64,000 bases of DNA. Origin: JAEUPI01 sp963814435 (GTDB lineage Bacteria > Pseudomonadota > Gammaproteobacteria > Burkholderiales > Burkholderiaceae_C). The DNA lies in assembly GCA_963814435.1 (NCBI GenBank), contig CAWFCV010000028.1, positions 1-64,000 of the forward strand, written 5' to 3'. The position numbers and the translations under genes were made by a program. Below the pieces are notes generated by a model, which made no database searches, was not told the DNA's origin, and was given only the letters and a program-made list of their open reading frames with translations. Of this stretch, positions 1 through 8,929 are shown piece after piece. Position 1 is the first letter of the stretch. Each line of letters starts with the position of its first letter.

Positions 1-309
1 TGTGGCTGGTCGTCCTCTCAGACCAGCTACAGATCGTCGGCTTGGTGAGCTTTTACCTCACCAACAACCTAATCTGACATCGGCCGCTCCAATAGCGCGA
101 GGTCTTGCGATCCCCCGCTTTCACCCGTAGGTCGTATGCGGTATTAATCCGGCTTTCGCCGGGCTATCCCCCACTACTGGGCACGTTCCGATGTATTACT
201 CACCCGTTCGCCACTCGCCACCAGGGTTGCCCCCGTGCTGCCGTTCGACTTGCATGTGTAAGGCATGCCGCCAGCGTTCAATCTGAGCCAGGATCAAACT
301 CTTCAGTTC
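1..309 (-). rRNA. rrs: 16S ribosomal RNA, 5' part
   Basis: This is the 5' end of the small-subunit rRNA, read on the minus strand and cut by the window start. The complement of the universal 27F priming site lies at about 285-304, and the 338-region sites are present further in. The mature 5' end should be near 309. Segments near 100-200 look like Burkholderiales 16S. The rest of the rrn operon lies outside the window to the left. Confidence 0.97.
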
Positions 310-440
310 GATCTTTAGCAAGTTTGCTCTGGAATTGAAGTGAACTTCACTTCTTCATCCGTGAGCGTTTGTGGACGCCGATCCGAAAATCGAACATCCA
401 TGGCATTCGCCTTCAAACGCCCACGCTTATCGGCTGTTAT

Positions 441-452
441 TTGTTAAAGAGC
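441..452 (-). promoter_or_regulatory. rrn leader boxA antitermination site
   Basis: The minus strand reads GCTCTTTAACAA, a near-perfect boxA. It lies about 130 bases upstream of the mature 16S end. In rrn leaders boxA RNA loads the NusB-NusE antitermination complex so that polymerase does not stop inside untranslated rRNA. Between boxA and 16S the leader also holds a 17-base palindrome (337-353), probably part of a processing stem. Confidence 0.85.
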
Positions 453-466
453 TTCGTCTCGCGACG

Positions 467-487
467 TTGCCGGCCGAGGGCCGGCAA
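467..487 (-). promoter_or_regulatory. rrn leader hairpin upstream of boxA (boxB-like)
   Basis: An 8-bp perfect inverted repeat, TTGCCGGC and GCCGGCAA, closes a 5-base loop. It sits at the start of the P2 transcript, just before boxA. The boxB-then-boxA order is typical of rrn leaders. The role is inferred from position; no T-tract follows, so it is not an intrinsic terminator. Confidence 0.5.
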
Positions 488-496
488 AGAAGGCGG

Positions 497-525
497 AGTA
501 TGGCACGAGTTCGAAGACCCGTCAA
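497..525 (-). promoter_or_regulatory. rrn promoter P2 (sigma-70 type)
   Basis: On the minus strand a TTGACG -35 element (525-520) and a CATACT -10 element (502-497) are 17 bases apart. Transcription would start near 490, just ahead of the boxB-like hairpin and boxA. This is the better of the two candidate promoters in spacing and -35 match. Confidence 0.65.
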
Positions 526-596
526 ATTCCCCGCCTCTTCGCACCATCTCGCGCGAGTCCGAACGGACTACTTGAGCGAGCCTAGCGAAGCCGATG

Positions 597-624
597 ACTA
601 TAACAGAATTCGCCGCATCGACAA
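597..624 (-). promoter_or_regulatory. rrn promoter P1 (sigma-70 type)
   Basis: On the minus strand TTGTCG (624-619) and TATAGT (602-597) are 16 bases apart. The -35 element begins only 8 bases after the ptsI stop codon, so any UP element would lie inside the ptsI 3' end. A P1/P2 tandem is usual for rrn operons; the assignment is by motif only. Confidence 0.5.
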
Positions 625-632
625 CGCTGGCA

Positions 633-2420
633 CTAGGCCCGAAGCGGAGCCGAGGAACGCAGGGTGTCGGACGACGAGAGCACGCGAGCCCATTCCCGCT
701 CTGGGTCATCGCTGGACAGGACCGCTGCCACTCTGCCTGCGAGTCGTGCTGTGTCGGCGCGCAGCACGCGTTGCTTGATCGACGAGATCTGCGACGGATG
801 CATCGAAAAACTTCGCAACCCGAACGCCAACAGCAGTTCGGTGAATGCGATGTCGCCGGCCATCTCGCCGCAGACGCTCACGTACTTGCCGACGCGCGTG
901 GCCGCATCGATGGCTCGTGCGATCAAGTGAAGCACTGCGGGGTGCCACGGATCATAGAGATGGGCCACTGATTCGTCTGCGCGATCGATGGCCAATGTGT
1001 ATTGAATCAGGTCGTTGGTGCCTATCGAGACGAAGTCGAGCTCACGCATGATGCTGGGCATGATCAGTGCCGCCGCGGGCACCTCGATCATCGCGCCCAA
1101 TTCGACGTCTGCGAATGCGATCCCGGCGTCGGCCAGTTGCTGCTTCGCGCGTGCCAGCGCCTCGCGCGCCAGCCGCACCTCAGAGACATGGGCGACCAGC
1201 GGAATCAGAATGCGCACCTTGCCGAAGGCGCTGGCTCGCAATATCGCTCGCAGTTGCTGTCGAAACATCGCGGGCTCAGCCAGGCTCCAGCGAATGGCGC
1301 GCAGGCCCAGCGCCGGATTCAAGGTGTGATCATGGCGCAGTTCGTGAATCGTCAGTCGATCGATGGGCTTGTCGGCGCCGATGTCAACCGTACGGATCGT
1401 GACGGGCAGCCCCTTCATCGCGTCAACCACCGATCGATACGCCTCGAACTGCTCGTCCTCGGTCGGCAGGTCCCCCTCCCTGTTCATGAAGAGGAATTCG
1501 CTGCGAAAGAGGCCGATTCCGACGGCACCCGAATCCAAGGCCACCGGCGCGTCGACCGGCAGCTCGATGTTGGCCAGCAACTCAACTGCCTGACCGTCAA
1601 GGGTCACGGAAGGCGTATGCCGCAGCCGATGCAGCTTGGCGCGCTCCAGCTCGCTCTGACGTTGCCTGAATCGATACTCCTCCAACACGATCGGCGATGG
1701 ATCCACCACGATCACGCCGGCATCACCGTCGATCACCACCCAGTCGTCTTGCCGAACCAGCCGGCTGGCCTCTCGTGCGCCCACCACCGCGGGAATGTCG
1801 AGACTGCGCGCCACAATCGCCGTGTGGGACGTCTTGCCGCCCACATCGGTGACGAAACCCGTGAACACACTGCCTTTGAACTGCAGCATGTCGGCGGGCG
1901 CAATGTCGTTCGCAACCAGGACCAGCGGATCTTCGCCGGCGTGCAGATTGGCGCGGACAGCGGCCGGCACCAGCGGGTCCGCCTTCGACAGTGCCCGAAG
2001 CAAGCGCTCGACCACCTGCTCCAAATCGGCCTTGCGCTCGCGCAAATACTCGTCGTCCATCTCGTCGAACTGGCGCGCCATGACCTCCAGTTGCGCCGAC
2101 AGCGCCCACTCCGCGTTGTAGTGGCGGGACTGAATCCAATGCTTGGTGGCACCGGTCAGCGCATCGTCATGCAGCAGCATCAGGTGCACATCGAGCAGCG
2201 CGGGCAATTCGGCGGGCGCCTCGGCCGGCATCTCCCGCTTCAGCAAAGCCAACTCGGCAGCCACCACGTCGCGCGCGTGACGCAGCCTGTCGATCTCTGA
2301 GCCCACCCGCGGCTCGTCAATGAAGTAGTGCGCCACGTCGACACGACTGGACGCCACCAGCACGGCGCGACCGATCGCGATGCCCCGCGAGACCGGCTGG
2401 CCAAAGACTTGGATGCTCAC
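633..2420 (-). CDS. ptsI: phosphoenolpyruvate-protein phosphotransferase (PTS Enzyme I)
   Basis: Enzyme I takes phosphate from PEP onto a histidine and passes it to HPr in the cytoplasm. The 595-residue length is normal. The phospho-histidine motif GGKTSHTAI gives His199. The C-terminal PEP-binding TIM barrel carries GTNDLIQYT and the active-site Cys517 in VCGEMAGD. It is the third gene of a minus-strand EIIA-Man, HPr, Enzyme I set. No sugar-specific EIIB/EIIC is in the window, so the set may act as a regulatory phosphorelay, as proposed for many betaproteobacteria. The rrn promoter P1 starts right after its stop with no room for a terminator. Confidence 0.97.
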   Translation of the reverse strand: MSIQVFGQPVSRGIAIGRAVLVASSRVDVAHYFIDEPRVGSEIDRLRHARDVVAAELALLKREMPAEAPAELPALLDVHLMLLHDDALTGATKHWIQSRHYNAEWALSAQLEVMARQFDEMDDEYLRERKADLEQVVERLLRALSKADPLVPAAVRANLHAGEDPLVLVANDIAPADMLQFKGSVFTGFVTDVGGKTSHTAIVARSLDIPAVVGAREASRLVRQDDWVVIDGDAGVIVVDPSPIVLEEYRFRQRQSELERAKLHRLRHTPSVTLDGQAVELLANIELPVDAPVALDSGAVGIGLFRSEFLFMNREGDLPTEDEQFEAYRSVVDAMKGLPVTIRTVDIGADKPIDRLTIHELRHDHTLNPALGLRAIRWSLAEPAMFRQQLRAILRASAFGKVRILIPLVAHVSEVRLAREALARAKQQLADAGIAFADVELGAMIEVPAAALIMPSIMRELDFVSIGTNDLIQYTLAIDRADESVAHLYDPWHPAVLHLIARAIDAATRVGKYVSVCGEMAGDIAFTELLLAFGLRSFSMHPSQISSIKQRVLRADTARLAGRVAAVLSSDDPEREWARVLSSSDTLRSSAPLRA

Positions 2421-2535
2421 AGTCTCACTTTAGCAGTCCGACACACGCTCAGGCAGGTCGCGGACCGATCTTGCCCGTCGCTACGTTGGCATGGCCATCG
2501 CGCCACGTCGCCTTTCCTGCGCATCGGCGGTGCCG

Positions 2536-2805
2536 CTATTGACCTTCGCCGAACCTGTCGATCACGAGTGCGGCAATCGCCTGCGTGGCAACTTGTTCAT
2601 CGGATCCATCCACCTCGAGTTCGATGTCGACGCCCATGCCCGCGGCCAGCATCATCACACCCATGATGCTCTTGGCATTCACCCGCCGACCATTGCGCGA
2701 TAGATGGATCTCGCTGCTGAAACTGCTGGCCAGCTTGGTGAGCTTGGCTGACGCCCGGGCATGCAGACCTAGCTTATTGCTGATCGTGAGAACTGTCTTG
2801 ATCAT
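2536..2805 (-). CDS. ptsH: phosphocarrier protein HPr
   Basis: This small cytoplasmic phosphocarrier accepts phosphate from Enzyme I. Its 89 residues match the family. The active site is His15 in GLHARAS. Ser46 in NAKSIMG corresponds to the regulatory serine phosphorylated by HPr kinase where that enzyme exists. Its start lies inside the 3' end of the preceding EIIA gene (32-base overlap), which suggests translational coupling. Confidence 0.97.
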   Translation of the reverse strand: MIKTVLTISNKLGLHARASAKLTKLASSFSSEIHLSRNGRRVNAKSIMGVMMLAAGMGVDIELEVDGSDEQVATQAIAALVIDRFGEGQ

Positions 2806-3220
2806 GGTCCGTCGGTCTTGACGCCTGAACTTGTGGACGGGTCGGCGCCAGCTGCATCACCCCTTGTATTCCACCGGCGACGGCACGCTCGACGAGTTCG
2901 GCCAGAGGCAGGTGTCGGTATCCGATTGCGCGCCACAGCATCGGCACGTTGACGCCCACCACCACGCGCACCTGCGAGCCTTCGGCCAGGCGCATGGCCA
3001 CGTTGCACGGCGTGGCGCCGAATACGTCCGTCAGCACGAGCAGCTCGGGGTCGCGCACGCGCGCGGCCAGCGTACGCGCCAGCGTCTCGGCAGCCTCAGG
3101 CGAATCCTGCGCCGCGACATCGAGCGCTTCCAGCCCCTGCTCGTTCGGAAACACGTGTGCGGCGACGGCCTTCAGCGTCGAGGCCAGAGGTGCATGAGCA
3201 ACGATCAGGAGGCCGGGCAT
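2774..3220 (-). CDS. PTS EIIA component, mannose family
   Basis: This is a soluble EIIA of the mannose/fructose class that accepts phosphate from HPr. The N-terminus LLIVAHAPLAS carries the expected phospho-histidine, His9. TDVFGATPCNVA is a typical downstream family motif. An ATG at 3220 is chosen because the conserved EIIA fold begins there; the 46 codons upstream in frame do not resemble the family. The predicted protein has 148 residues. The last 30 residues are polar and low in complexity because they overlap the ptsH start. It lies 22 bases after the MFS gene and is probably cotranscribed with it. Confidence 0.9.
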   Translation of the reverse strand: MPGLLIVAHAPLASTLKAVAAHVFPNEQGLEALDVAAQDSPEAAETLARTLAARVRDPELLVLTDVFGATPCNVAMRLAEGSQVRVVVGVNVPMLWRAIGYRHLPLAELVERAVAGGIQGVMQLAPTRPQVQASRPTDHDQDSSHDQQ

Positions 3221-3242
3221 AAGCGGTGGCGTGTTCGATCCA

Positions 3243-4487
3243 TTATCGGTGGGTCTCCGCAACGATCGCCGAAGCCGTCCGGGGCGCACGCCAAAACCAC
3301 AGGCCACTGCCCAGCATGCCGGCCAGGAACAGGCCGAATGCCGCGCGAAAGCACGCAACCTGACTCCATCCCGCGCGACTCAACGCGTCGATGACCAGGC
3401 CGATTCCCCATTGATTGACGAAAACGCCCATGAAGATCACCAGATTGAAAGCCGAAAGCGCACGCCCTGCCCGCGCCGACGGGAACGCTTGCGCGATGGC
3501 CGGCTGGCTGAGCGAGACCACGCTCGAGCTCACGCACCATAGTGCCCACCAGGCCGCGCCTGCGCTCGGGCCCAGCCCAAGCCCGACTCCCATCACCAGA
3601 ACACCGATCGGCCAACCCCAAGCGATGAGCTTGTCGGCACCGAACCCGATGCGCACCAACCGCGGCATGGCCGCGCCCCAGCAGAGAAAGGACACCAGCA
3701 TGCTGAGGTTGATGAAGAACAGGCCCTGTGCCGCCTCCGCAGGCGACCGGCCTCCGACTTGAGTCATCCAAGGCCCCGCCCACAGCGCTTGCAGTGCAAT
3801 CATTCCGCCGTAGGTGAAGAACCCGAGCGGCATCGCACGCACGAACGCGGGGTGCCGCACGATGTAGAGATAGTCGACCCGCTCGACGGGCGAAATTCGC
3901 TTGCCGGTTGCACCGGGCGTCGTCCATGCAATGCCCGCCATGGCCACCACCATCAATCCGGCAATGAGCCAGAACAGGCCGCGCCAGCCCGTCAGCGGCA
4001 GCAGCTGCTGCACCGGCACCGTCGACGCCAGCATGCCCAGCGAACCGGTCATCAGCATCCAGGAATTGAGTCGCAACTGCAGCGATGGTGTCACCAGACG
4101 CACGAAGGCCGTCAACGGCGCCATCAGACTTGCCGCCACGCCGATGCCGATCAGCAGCCGGGCCACGATCAGTTGGGTGAATGTCTTGCCGGACGCAAAC
4201 GCCACACATCCCGCAACGGCCACGGTCATCATTGTCAGCAGCACGCGTCTTGATCCATAGCGGTCCAGTGCCGCGCCCAACGGCAACTGCATCGCCGCAA
4301 AACCGAGGAAATAGGCGCCAGCCAGCAAACCCAGTTCGCCGGCCCCCAGGTCCAGTTCCGCCGAGAAGACGGGAGCCAGCGTTGCCACCACGGCGCGCAG
4401 CAGTGCCGAGAAGAAGTAGCTGAACGCAAACGCGCCGAACATCACCGCGATACGGGCCGCGCCCTGCGGGCGATCGGGATCCGTCAT
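3243..4487 (-). CDS. major facilitator superfamily transporter
   Basis: A 414-residue inner-membrane protein with about 12 hydrophobic segments. The loop between segments 2 and 3 contains DRYGSRRVLL, the MFS signature, and a related AFNLVIFMGVF stretch lies in the second half. It is probably a proton-linked carrier; the substrate cannot be told from sequence. It sits between a lipoprotein gene and the PTS genes on the same strand, with short gaps suggesting one transcript. Confidence 0.88.
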   Translation of the reverse strand: MTDPDRPQGAARIAVMFGAFAFSYFFSALLRAVVATLAPVFSAELDLGAGELGLLAGAYFLGFAAMQLPLGAALDRYGSRRVLLTMMTVAVAGCVAFASGKTFTQLIVARLLIGIGVAASLMAPLTAFVRLVTPSLQLRLNSWMLMTGSLGMLASTVPVQQLLPLTGWRGLFWLIAGLMVVAMAGIAWTTPGATGKRISPVERVDYLYIVRHPAFVRAMPLGFFTYGGMIALQALWAGPWMTQVGGRSPAEAAQGLFFINLSMLVSFLCWGAAMPRLVRIGFGADKLIAWGWPIGVLVMGVGLGLGPSAGAAWWALWCVSSSVVSLSQPAIAQAFPSARAGRALSAFNLVIFMGVFVNQWGIGLVIDALSRAGWSQVACFRAAFGLFLAGMLGSGLWFWRAPRTASAIVAETHR

Positions 4488-4538
4488 GCGCGCGACCTAC
4501 CTGATATCGGGTTGATCGAGACGGAGCGCATGCGTCGG

Positions 4539-5057
4539 TCACCGATCCAGCCGGATGCCGTCGAAGAACGGTTGCACCGCCTCCTGGGTCGGTTTAGCAC
4601 CCACCACCGTCGCCTGGTAGATCCGCGCCGCTCTGGAAAAGACGGCCGTGTGCTCGATCACCGCATCGCCATTCGGAAGCTTGCCCGAGAAGCGCAAGCG
4701 GCGGGCCCGCTCGTGGGGGGTCATGCCCGGGATCGCGACGGCCTGCACATCGGCGCGCTCGGAACCAAGGTTGCGCAGCGCCGATGCACTGAGTTCAGCC
4801 AATATGTCACCGACCAGACGCACGTCGCCCACGTCGACCGACGACAGCGCAAAGGTGAGGCCCTCAGTCGTACACGCATACAAGGTCATCACCAGCCGCG
4901 GCCCCCCCAATTCGATGTCGCGCGTCCGGCTCGACGGCCGACATGGAAACATCGCTGTTACGCCCAACCCCTCTGGAGCGACCCGTCGCCAATCGAGCGC
5001 CGGTGCGCAGGCAGACAGCACCAGTACAGCCAACCCAACGACGCGCAGCGAACTCAT
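4539..5057 (-). CDS. putative lipoprotein of unknown function
   Basis: Starting at the ATG at 5057 gives 172 residues with a short hydrophobic leader ending in the lipobox LSAC, so the protein should be a lipidated periplasmic or outer-membrane protein. Longer in-frame starts only add a charged, unconserved-looking tail ahead of the leader. The body has a mixed alpha/beta look and no recognised motif. It is the first gene of the minus-strand group running into the PTS genes; 5058-5276 is a divergent intergenic region where I see no clear promoter. Confidence 0.75.
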   Translation of the reverse strand: MSSLRVVGLAVLVLSACAPALDWRRVAPEGLGVTAMFPCRPSSRTRDIELGGPRLVMTLYACTTEGLTFALSSVDVGDVRLVGDILAELSASALRNLGSERADVQAVAIPGMTPHERARRLRFSGKLPNGDAVIEHTAVFSRAARIYQATVVGAKPTQEAVQPFFDGIRLDR

Positions 5058-5276
5058 GCCGGGCGCATTATCGCGACACGCGACCCAGCCACCACCACGG
5101 TCGTGATGCATTTCACACCTGCGCGCCCTCGTCACCAAGGGCCCCCGCGCACACGGGATCGACCCAGAACGTGATCCGCTTCACGATGCGTTCATCGCCG
5201 CGGCACCCAGGCACCAAGCACCCAAGCCGTTCGCAGCGCGCCACACGCCTGCCGCGTTGCTCGCAGAAAGACACCG

Positions 5277-6452
5277 ATGGACCTGTCCGAACTCAATCCC
5301 GCGGGATCGTCAGCAGCCGTCAGCGCCGTGATCGGCCCGGCCTCGACCGAATCCGGTCTGGGTTGGAGCGTGGCATCGCAGATCGGCGTCGAGGTTGCGT
5401 CGCCACTAACGGCGGCGCTGGATCGGGTGCGCAAGCTGCAGGCCACCGGGCAGATCGATCGCCAGGGACTGCAGGCGTTGCACGAGGAGCTACTCCAGGC
5501 GCGCCGCGCCAGCATCGTCGGCCAACAGATCACCCGTCTTGCCCAAGGCGGCATTCAACAGCAGCACGAGACGGTCGGCCTCGCGCAGGTGCTGCGAGAC
5601 GTGCTGTCTCAGCGGACCCAGGATCTGGCAGCGCGCGGCATCGGCGTCAAGCAGGTGATTCGATCTGCGGAGGTCGTCGTCGACGCCACGCTGTTGTCGG
5701 CGTTCCTGCATGCGGTGCTGGACTGGGGCTTGCGTCATGCGCGCACGCCGATTGAATTCCGACTGGACATGAAGACCTGGCCGGTGCATGCACGATTCGC
5801 CTGCCACTTTGGTCACCTTCCCGCGGATCAGGCGGCCGAGCTGAGCGAGAGGCCAACCCGCAGCGCGCCGGGGGCACCGATGCACCTGGAAGAGCTCGAC
5901 TGCCTGTCATGGCGATTGCTCGAACACCTGGCCTTGACGATGCAGCTGCCACTGGAGCGCTCGGATGCAGCCGGTGAAACCACGCTGACGGTTGAGTTTC
6001 CCCACACGGCCAACGACAGCCTCGAGGGCGCCAGCGCCATCGAGGTCGACAGCGCCTTCGCGCTATCGGGTGATTCACGACCTCTGTCCGGAAGCCACGT
6101 GTTGGTGATCGCCAATCGCCGCGACGTGCGCAATCAGATCCGGCATGCGGTGGCCCATATGGGCCTGATGCTCGACTTCGTCACTTCGATCGAGTCCGCG
6201 CTGGAGTTTTGCCAACACGGAATTCCGCAGGCGATCATCTATGAAGCGCAGTCATGCGACCGCAGCTTCGATCACCTGCGTGAAGACGTCGCCCGACTGG
6301 GTGGCACGCCGGCCTGGATCGAGATCACCGAGCACGGCGAGGCCTTCGAGGTGTCCAGCTTCGGCGGCACATCAATGGCCCGTGTGGGGCGCGACGCGAT
6401 CACCAGCTCGCTGCCATCGGCGTTGATGTTCGAGCTGGCGTGCGGACTTTGA
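5277..6452 (+). CDS. degenerate sensor kinase-like protein with pseudo-receiver domain
   Basis: The 391-residue soluble protein seems built from two-component parts that have lost catalytic residues. Residues about 35-90 resemble a dimerisation helix pair, but the phospho-histidine position (expected just before SPLTAALDRV) has no His. Residues about 130-245 resemble a weak HATPase region. From about 275 a receiver-like fold starts (HVLVIANRRDVRNQIR), and the expected phospho-aspartate strand reads AIIYEAQ, with Glu instead of Asp. It probably works as a scaffold or signalling partner. No cognate partner is adjacent. It converges with the next gene 7 bases away. Confidence 0.6.
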   Translation: MDLSELNPAGSSAAVSAVIGPASTESGLGWSVASQIGVEVASPLTAALDRVRKLQATGQIDRQGLQALHEELLQARRASIVGQQITRLAQGGIQQQHETVGLAQVLRDVLSQRTQDLAARGIGVKQVIRSAEVVVDATLLSAFLHAVLDWGLRHARTPIEFRLDMKTWPVHARFACHFGHLPADQAAELSERPTRSAPGAPMHLEELDCLSWRLLEHLALTMQLPLERSDAAGETTLTVEFPHTANDSLEGASAIEVDSAFALSGDSRPLSGSHVLVIANRRDVRNQIRHAVAHMGLMLDFVTSIESALEFCQHGIPQAIIYEAQSCDRSFDHLREDVARLGGTPAWIEITEHGEAFEVSSFGGTSMARVGRDAITSSLPSALMFELACGL

Positions 6453-6459
6453 CCCCGGC

Positions 6460-7158
6460 CTAACCACCAAAGACCTTGCGCAAAATGGCGCTGCCCGTGC
6501 CCACGGGGTCGCGCCGGATCTTGCGTTCCTCTTCGCCGATCATGAAGAACAACCCGTCCAGCGCCTTGGTGGTGACGTAACGCTGGACGTTCGCGTCCTG
6601 GTCCTTGACGAAGCCAAGCTTGCTGGCACGCCCGGCCAGCGCGTTGTACTTGTCGGCCAACGCCACACGCTGGGTTGACTTGGTCACGATGGGCAGGAAC
6701 TTCTCCGTCAGTGGCGCGCGAGTCTTGCCGGCAAAGTAGTCGGTCACCGAGGTGTCGCCGCCGCGCACGATGCGCACGGCATCGTCGGCGGTCACCGCCT
6801 TGGCAGCCTGCACCAAGATCGGTTTGGCTTCGGGCACCGCCATCTCGGCGGCGCGATTCATCGAAGTCACCAGCTCATCCATCCGCTTCTGCTGACCGGC
6901 GGCCTTCAGCAACTTCGACGCGTCTTCAAGAAATCCAGGCAGCGGGATCCGCACCTTCGGATTGGCCAGGAACCCATCCGTGCGACCCAGCAATCCCACC
7001 GCTGAAAGTGCGCCTCGCTCCAATGCCGCGCGGATGCCGCTCGCGGCATCCGTCTGGCTCAATAGATCGGCCGCCAGGGCTTCGCGGCCGCTGAGCGCAC
7101 CCAGCAAGCCGATCCACCAGGGCAGCACGAGCGCATCGGCAAAATCACGGCGATTCAC
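6460..7158 (-). CDS. DUF4197 family exported protein
   Basis: The protein matches the DUF4197 family of about 230-residue proteobacterial exported proteins of unknown function, with the family-like patterns GVAD/LGLL, KSTQRVALADKYNALAGR and a conserved C-terminal LDGLFFMIGEEE. The leader has NRRDFADAL followed by a hydrophobic stretch and AxA-like cleavage near REALAA, resembling a Tat or Sec signal. A GTG at 7158 is preferred because AGGAG lies 6 bases upstream of it. The ATG at 7164 touches the same AGGAG with no spacer. It is convergent with the pseudo-kinase gene. Confidence 0.8.
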   Translation of the reverse strand: MNRRDFADALVLPWWIGLLGALSGREALAADLLSQTDAASGIRAALERGALSAVGLLGRTDGFLANPKVRIPLPGFLEDASKLLKAAGQQKRMDELVTSMNRAAEMAVPEAKPILVQAAKAVTADDAVRIVRGGDTSVTDYFAGKTRAPLTEKFLPIVTKSTQRVALADKYNALAGRASKLGFVKDQDANVQRYVTTKALDGLFFMIGEEERKIRRDPVGTGSAILRKVFGG

Positions 7159-7216
7159 TGGCATCTCCTGTTGGTGCGGATCGTGTGTCGGCGCCTGTTC
7201 ATGACGGCGCGACAGG

Positions 7217-8203
7217 TCACAGCGTGTTCGCGACACCAGCACGCGCGGCCTGCTGGTCCGCGTGGTAGCTGGAGCGCACCAACGCACCCACGGCGGCGTG
7301 CGTGAAGCCCAGTTCCTGCGCCTTCTGCTCGAAGAAGCTGAACGTGTCGGGATGAACGTAGCGCAACACCGGCAGGTGATGGCCCGACGGCGCGAGGTAT
7401 TGTCCGATCGTCAGCATGTCGATGCCATGCGCGCGCATATCGCCCATGACCCGGACGATCTCGTCGTCGGTTTCACCCAAGCCGACCATCAGCCCACTCT
7501 TGGTGGGGATGTCGGGGCATTGGTCCTTGAACCGCTTCAGGAGGTTCAGCGAGAAGACATAGTCCGACCCCGGGCGCGCCTGCTTGTACAGTCGCGGCAC
7601 GGTCTCGAGGTTGTGGTTCATTACGTCGGGAGGTGCGGCTTTCAGGATGTCGAGCGCCCGGTCCATGCGGCCACGAAAGTCGGGGGTGAGGATCTCGATT
7701 CGCGTCTGCGGCGACAACGTGCGCACCTGCCGGATGCAGTCCACAAAGTGGCCGGCCCCGCCGTCGCGCAGATCGTCGCGGTCGACGCTGGTGATCACCA
7801 CGTACTTCAGCTTCAGTGCCGCGATCGTGCGCGCCAGGTTCAACGGTTCCGCGGCGTCCAGCGGGTCGGGGCGACCATGGCCCACATCGCAAAATGGGCA
7901 GCGCCGCGTGCACCTGTCACCCATGATCATGAAGGTCGCCGTGCCGTGACCGAAGCACTCACCGATGTTCGGGCAGGACGCTTCTTCGCACACGGTGTGC
8001 AACTTGTGTTCGCGCAGGATCTGCTTGATCTCGTAGAAGCGCGTGCTCGGCGAACCGGCCTTCACGCGGATCCAATCGGGCTTCTTCAGCGTCGGCGCAG
8101 CGACCACCTTGATCGGGATGCGCGCGGTCTTGGCGTGCGATTTCTGCTTGGCAGACGGATCGTAGGGGCCGGTTGCGGCTTGGGATTCGGGCTGGTTGGG
8201 CAT
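7217..8203 (-). CDS. lipA: lipoyl synthase
   Basis: LipA is a radical SAM enzyme that inserts two sulfurs into protein-bound octanoate to make lipoate. The auxiliary cluster motif CEEASCPNIGEC and the radical SAM motif CTRRCPFCDV are both intact, and the C-terminal GALVRSSYHA ends with the conserved RSSY. The ATG at 8203 gives 328 residues, the normal size. It lies 29 bases after lipB, which makes its octanoyl-protein substrate. Confidence 0.97.
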   Translation of the reverse strand: MPNQPESQAATGPYDPSAKQKSHAKTARIPIKVVAAPTLKKPDWIRVKAGSPSTRFYEIKQILREHKLHTVCEEASCPNIGECFGHGTATFMIMGDRCTRRCPFCDVGHGRPDPLDAAEPLNLARTIAALKLKYVVITSVDRDDLRDGGAGHFVDCIRQVRTLSPQTRIEILTPDFRGRMDRALDILKAAPPDVMNHNLETVPRLYKQARPGSDYVFSLNLLKRFKDQCPDIPTKSGLMVGLGETDDEIVRVMGDMRAHGIDMLTIGQYLAPSGHHLPVLRYVHPDTFSFFEQKAQELGFTHAAVGALVRSSYHADQQAARAGVANTL

Positions 8204-8232
8204 GGCGCGGTTGTGCTGGCGTGACGCGTCCA

Positions 8233-8920
8233 CTAGGGCGCCAGCAGTTCGGCCAGCCTGGCTGACAGCTGTCGGGCGACCGTGTCCCACGTCGTGGTGA
8301 CGCCCAGTGTAGCCAGATCGACCGTCGCCAGGCCGGCATAGCCGCACGGGTTGATCCGGGCAAAGGGTCTCAGGTCCATCGCCACGTTCATGGCGACGCC
8401 ATGGTAGCAACAATGCTTGCTGACCTTGACGCCGAGCGCGGCAATCTTGCCCAGCCCGTCAAAACGATCGGCACCCGCGCCCACCGCGGGCAATCTCGCG
8501 TGTCCCGATGGGCTCGTCGAGTCGCACGTAGATCCCCGGCGCGCCCGCAACCCGATGGCCCGTCACGCCATGCATCGCCATCACGTCGAGCACGGCGCGC
8601 TCGAGTCGGAAGACGTACTCCTTGACGTAGATGCGCAGCGGCCTCAGATCGACCAGCGGGTACGCCACGACCTGCCCCGGACCATGGTAGGTGACCTGGC
8701 CGCCGCGGTCCGTTTGCACCAGCGCAATCGGCCCCGCGTCGAGCACGTGCTCAGCCCGACCGGCCAGGCCCTGGGTGAACACCGGCGGGTGCTCGACCAG
8801 CCACAATTGGTTTTCGGTGAACCCGTCGCGTGCGCGCGTAAACGCCTGCATCGCGTGCACCGTCTGCAGGTAGTCCCGACGACCCAGAAAGGAGACTCGC
8901 ATCGGCGTTGGCGCCATCAC
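8233..8920 (-). CDS. lipB: octanoyltransferase LipB, interrupted by a frameshift
   Basis: LipB moves octanoate from acyl carrier protein to lipoyl domains. The first reading frame (8920 down to about 8485) has RGGQVTYHGPGQ and the conserved GAPGIYV. The protein then continues in another frame with GKIAALGVKVS and the catalytic-lysine region, ending at 8233. Between them the reading DEPIGTREIAR joins naturally to AVGAGADRF, so a one- or two-base indel near 8485 (a CGCGG stretch) is likely. Since lipA and the rest of the operon are intact, an assembly error is more likely than gene loss. The start could also be the ATG at 8902. Confidence 0.85.
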
Positions 8921-8929
8921 GTGCCGTGG

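Noticed and set aside
1002..2300. 432-codon plus-strand open frame
   Set aside because: Antisense to ptsI, with Arg/His-rich composition typical of GC-rich shadows; ptsI is certain.
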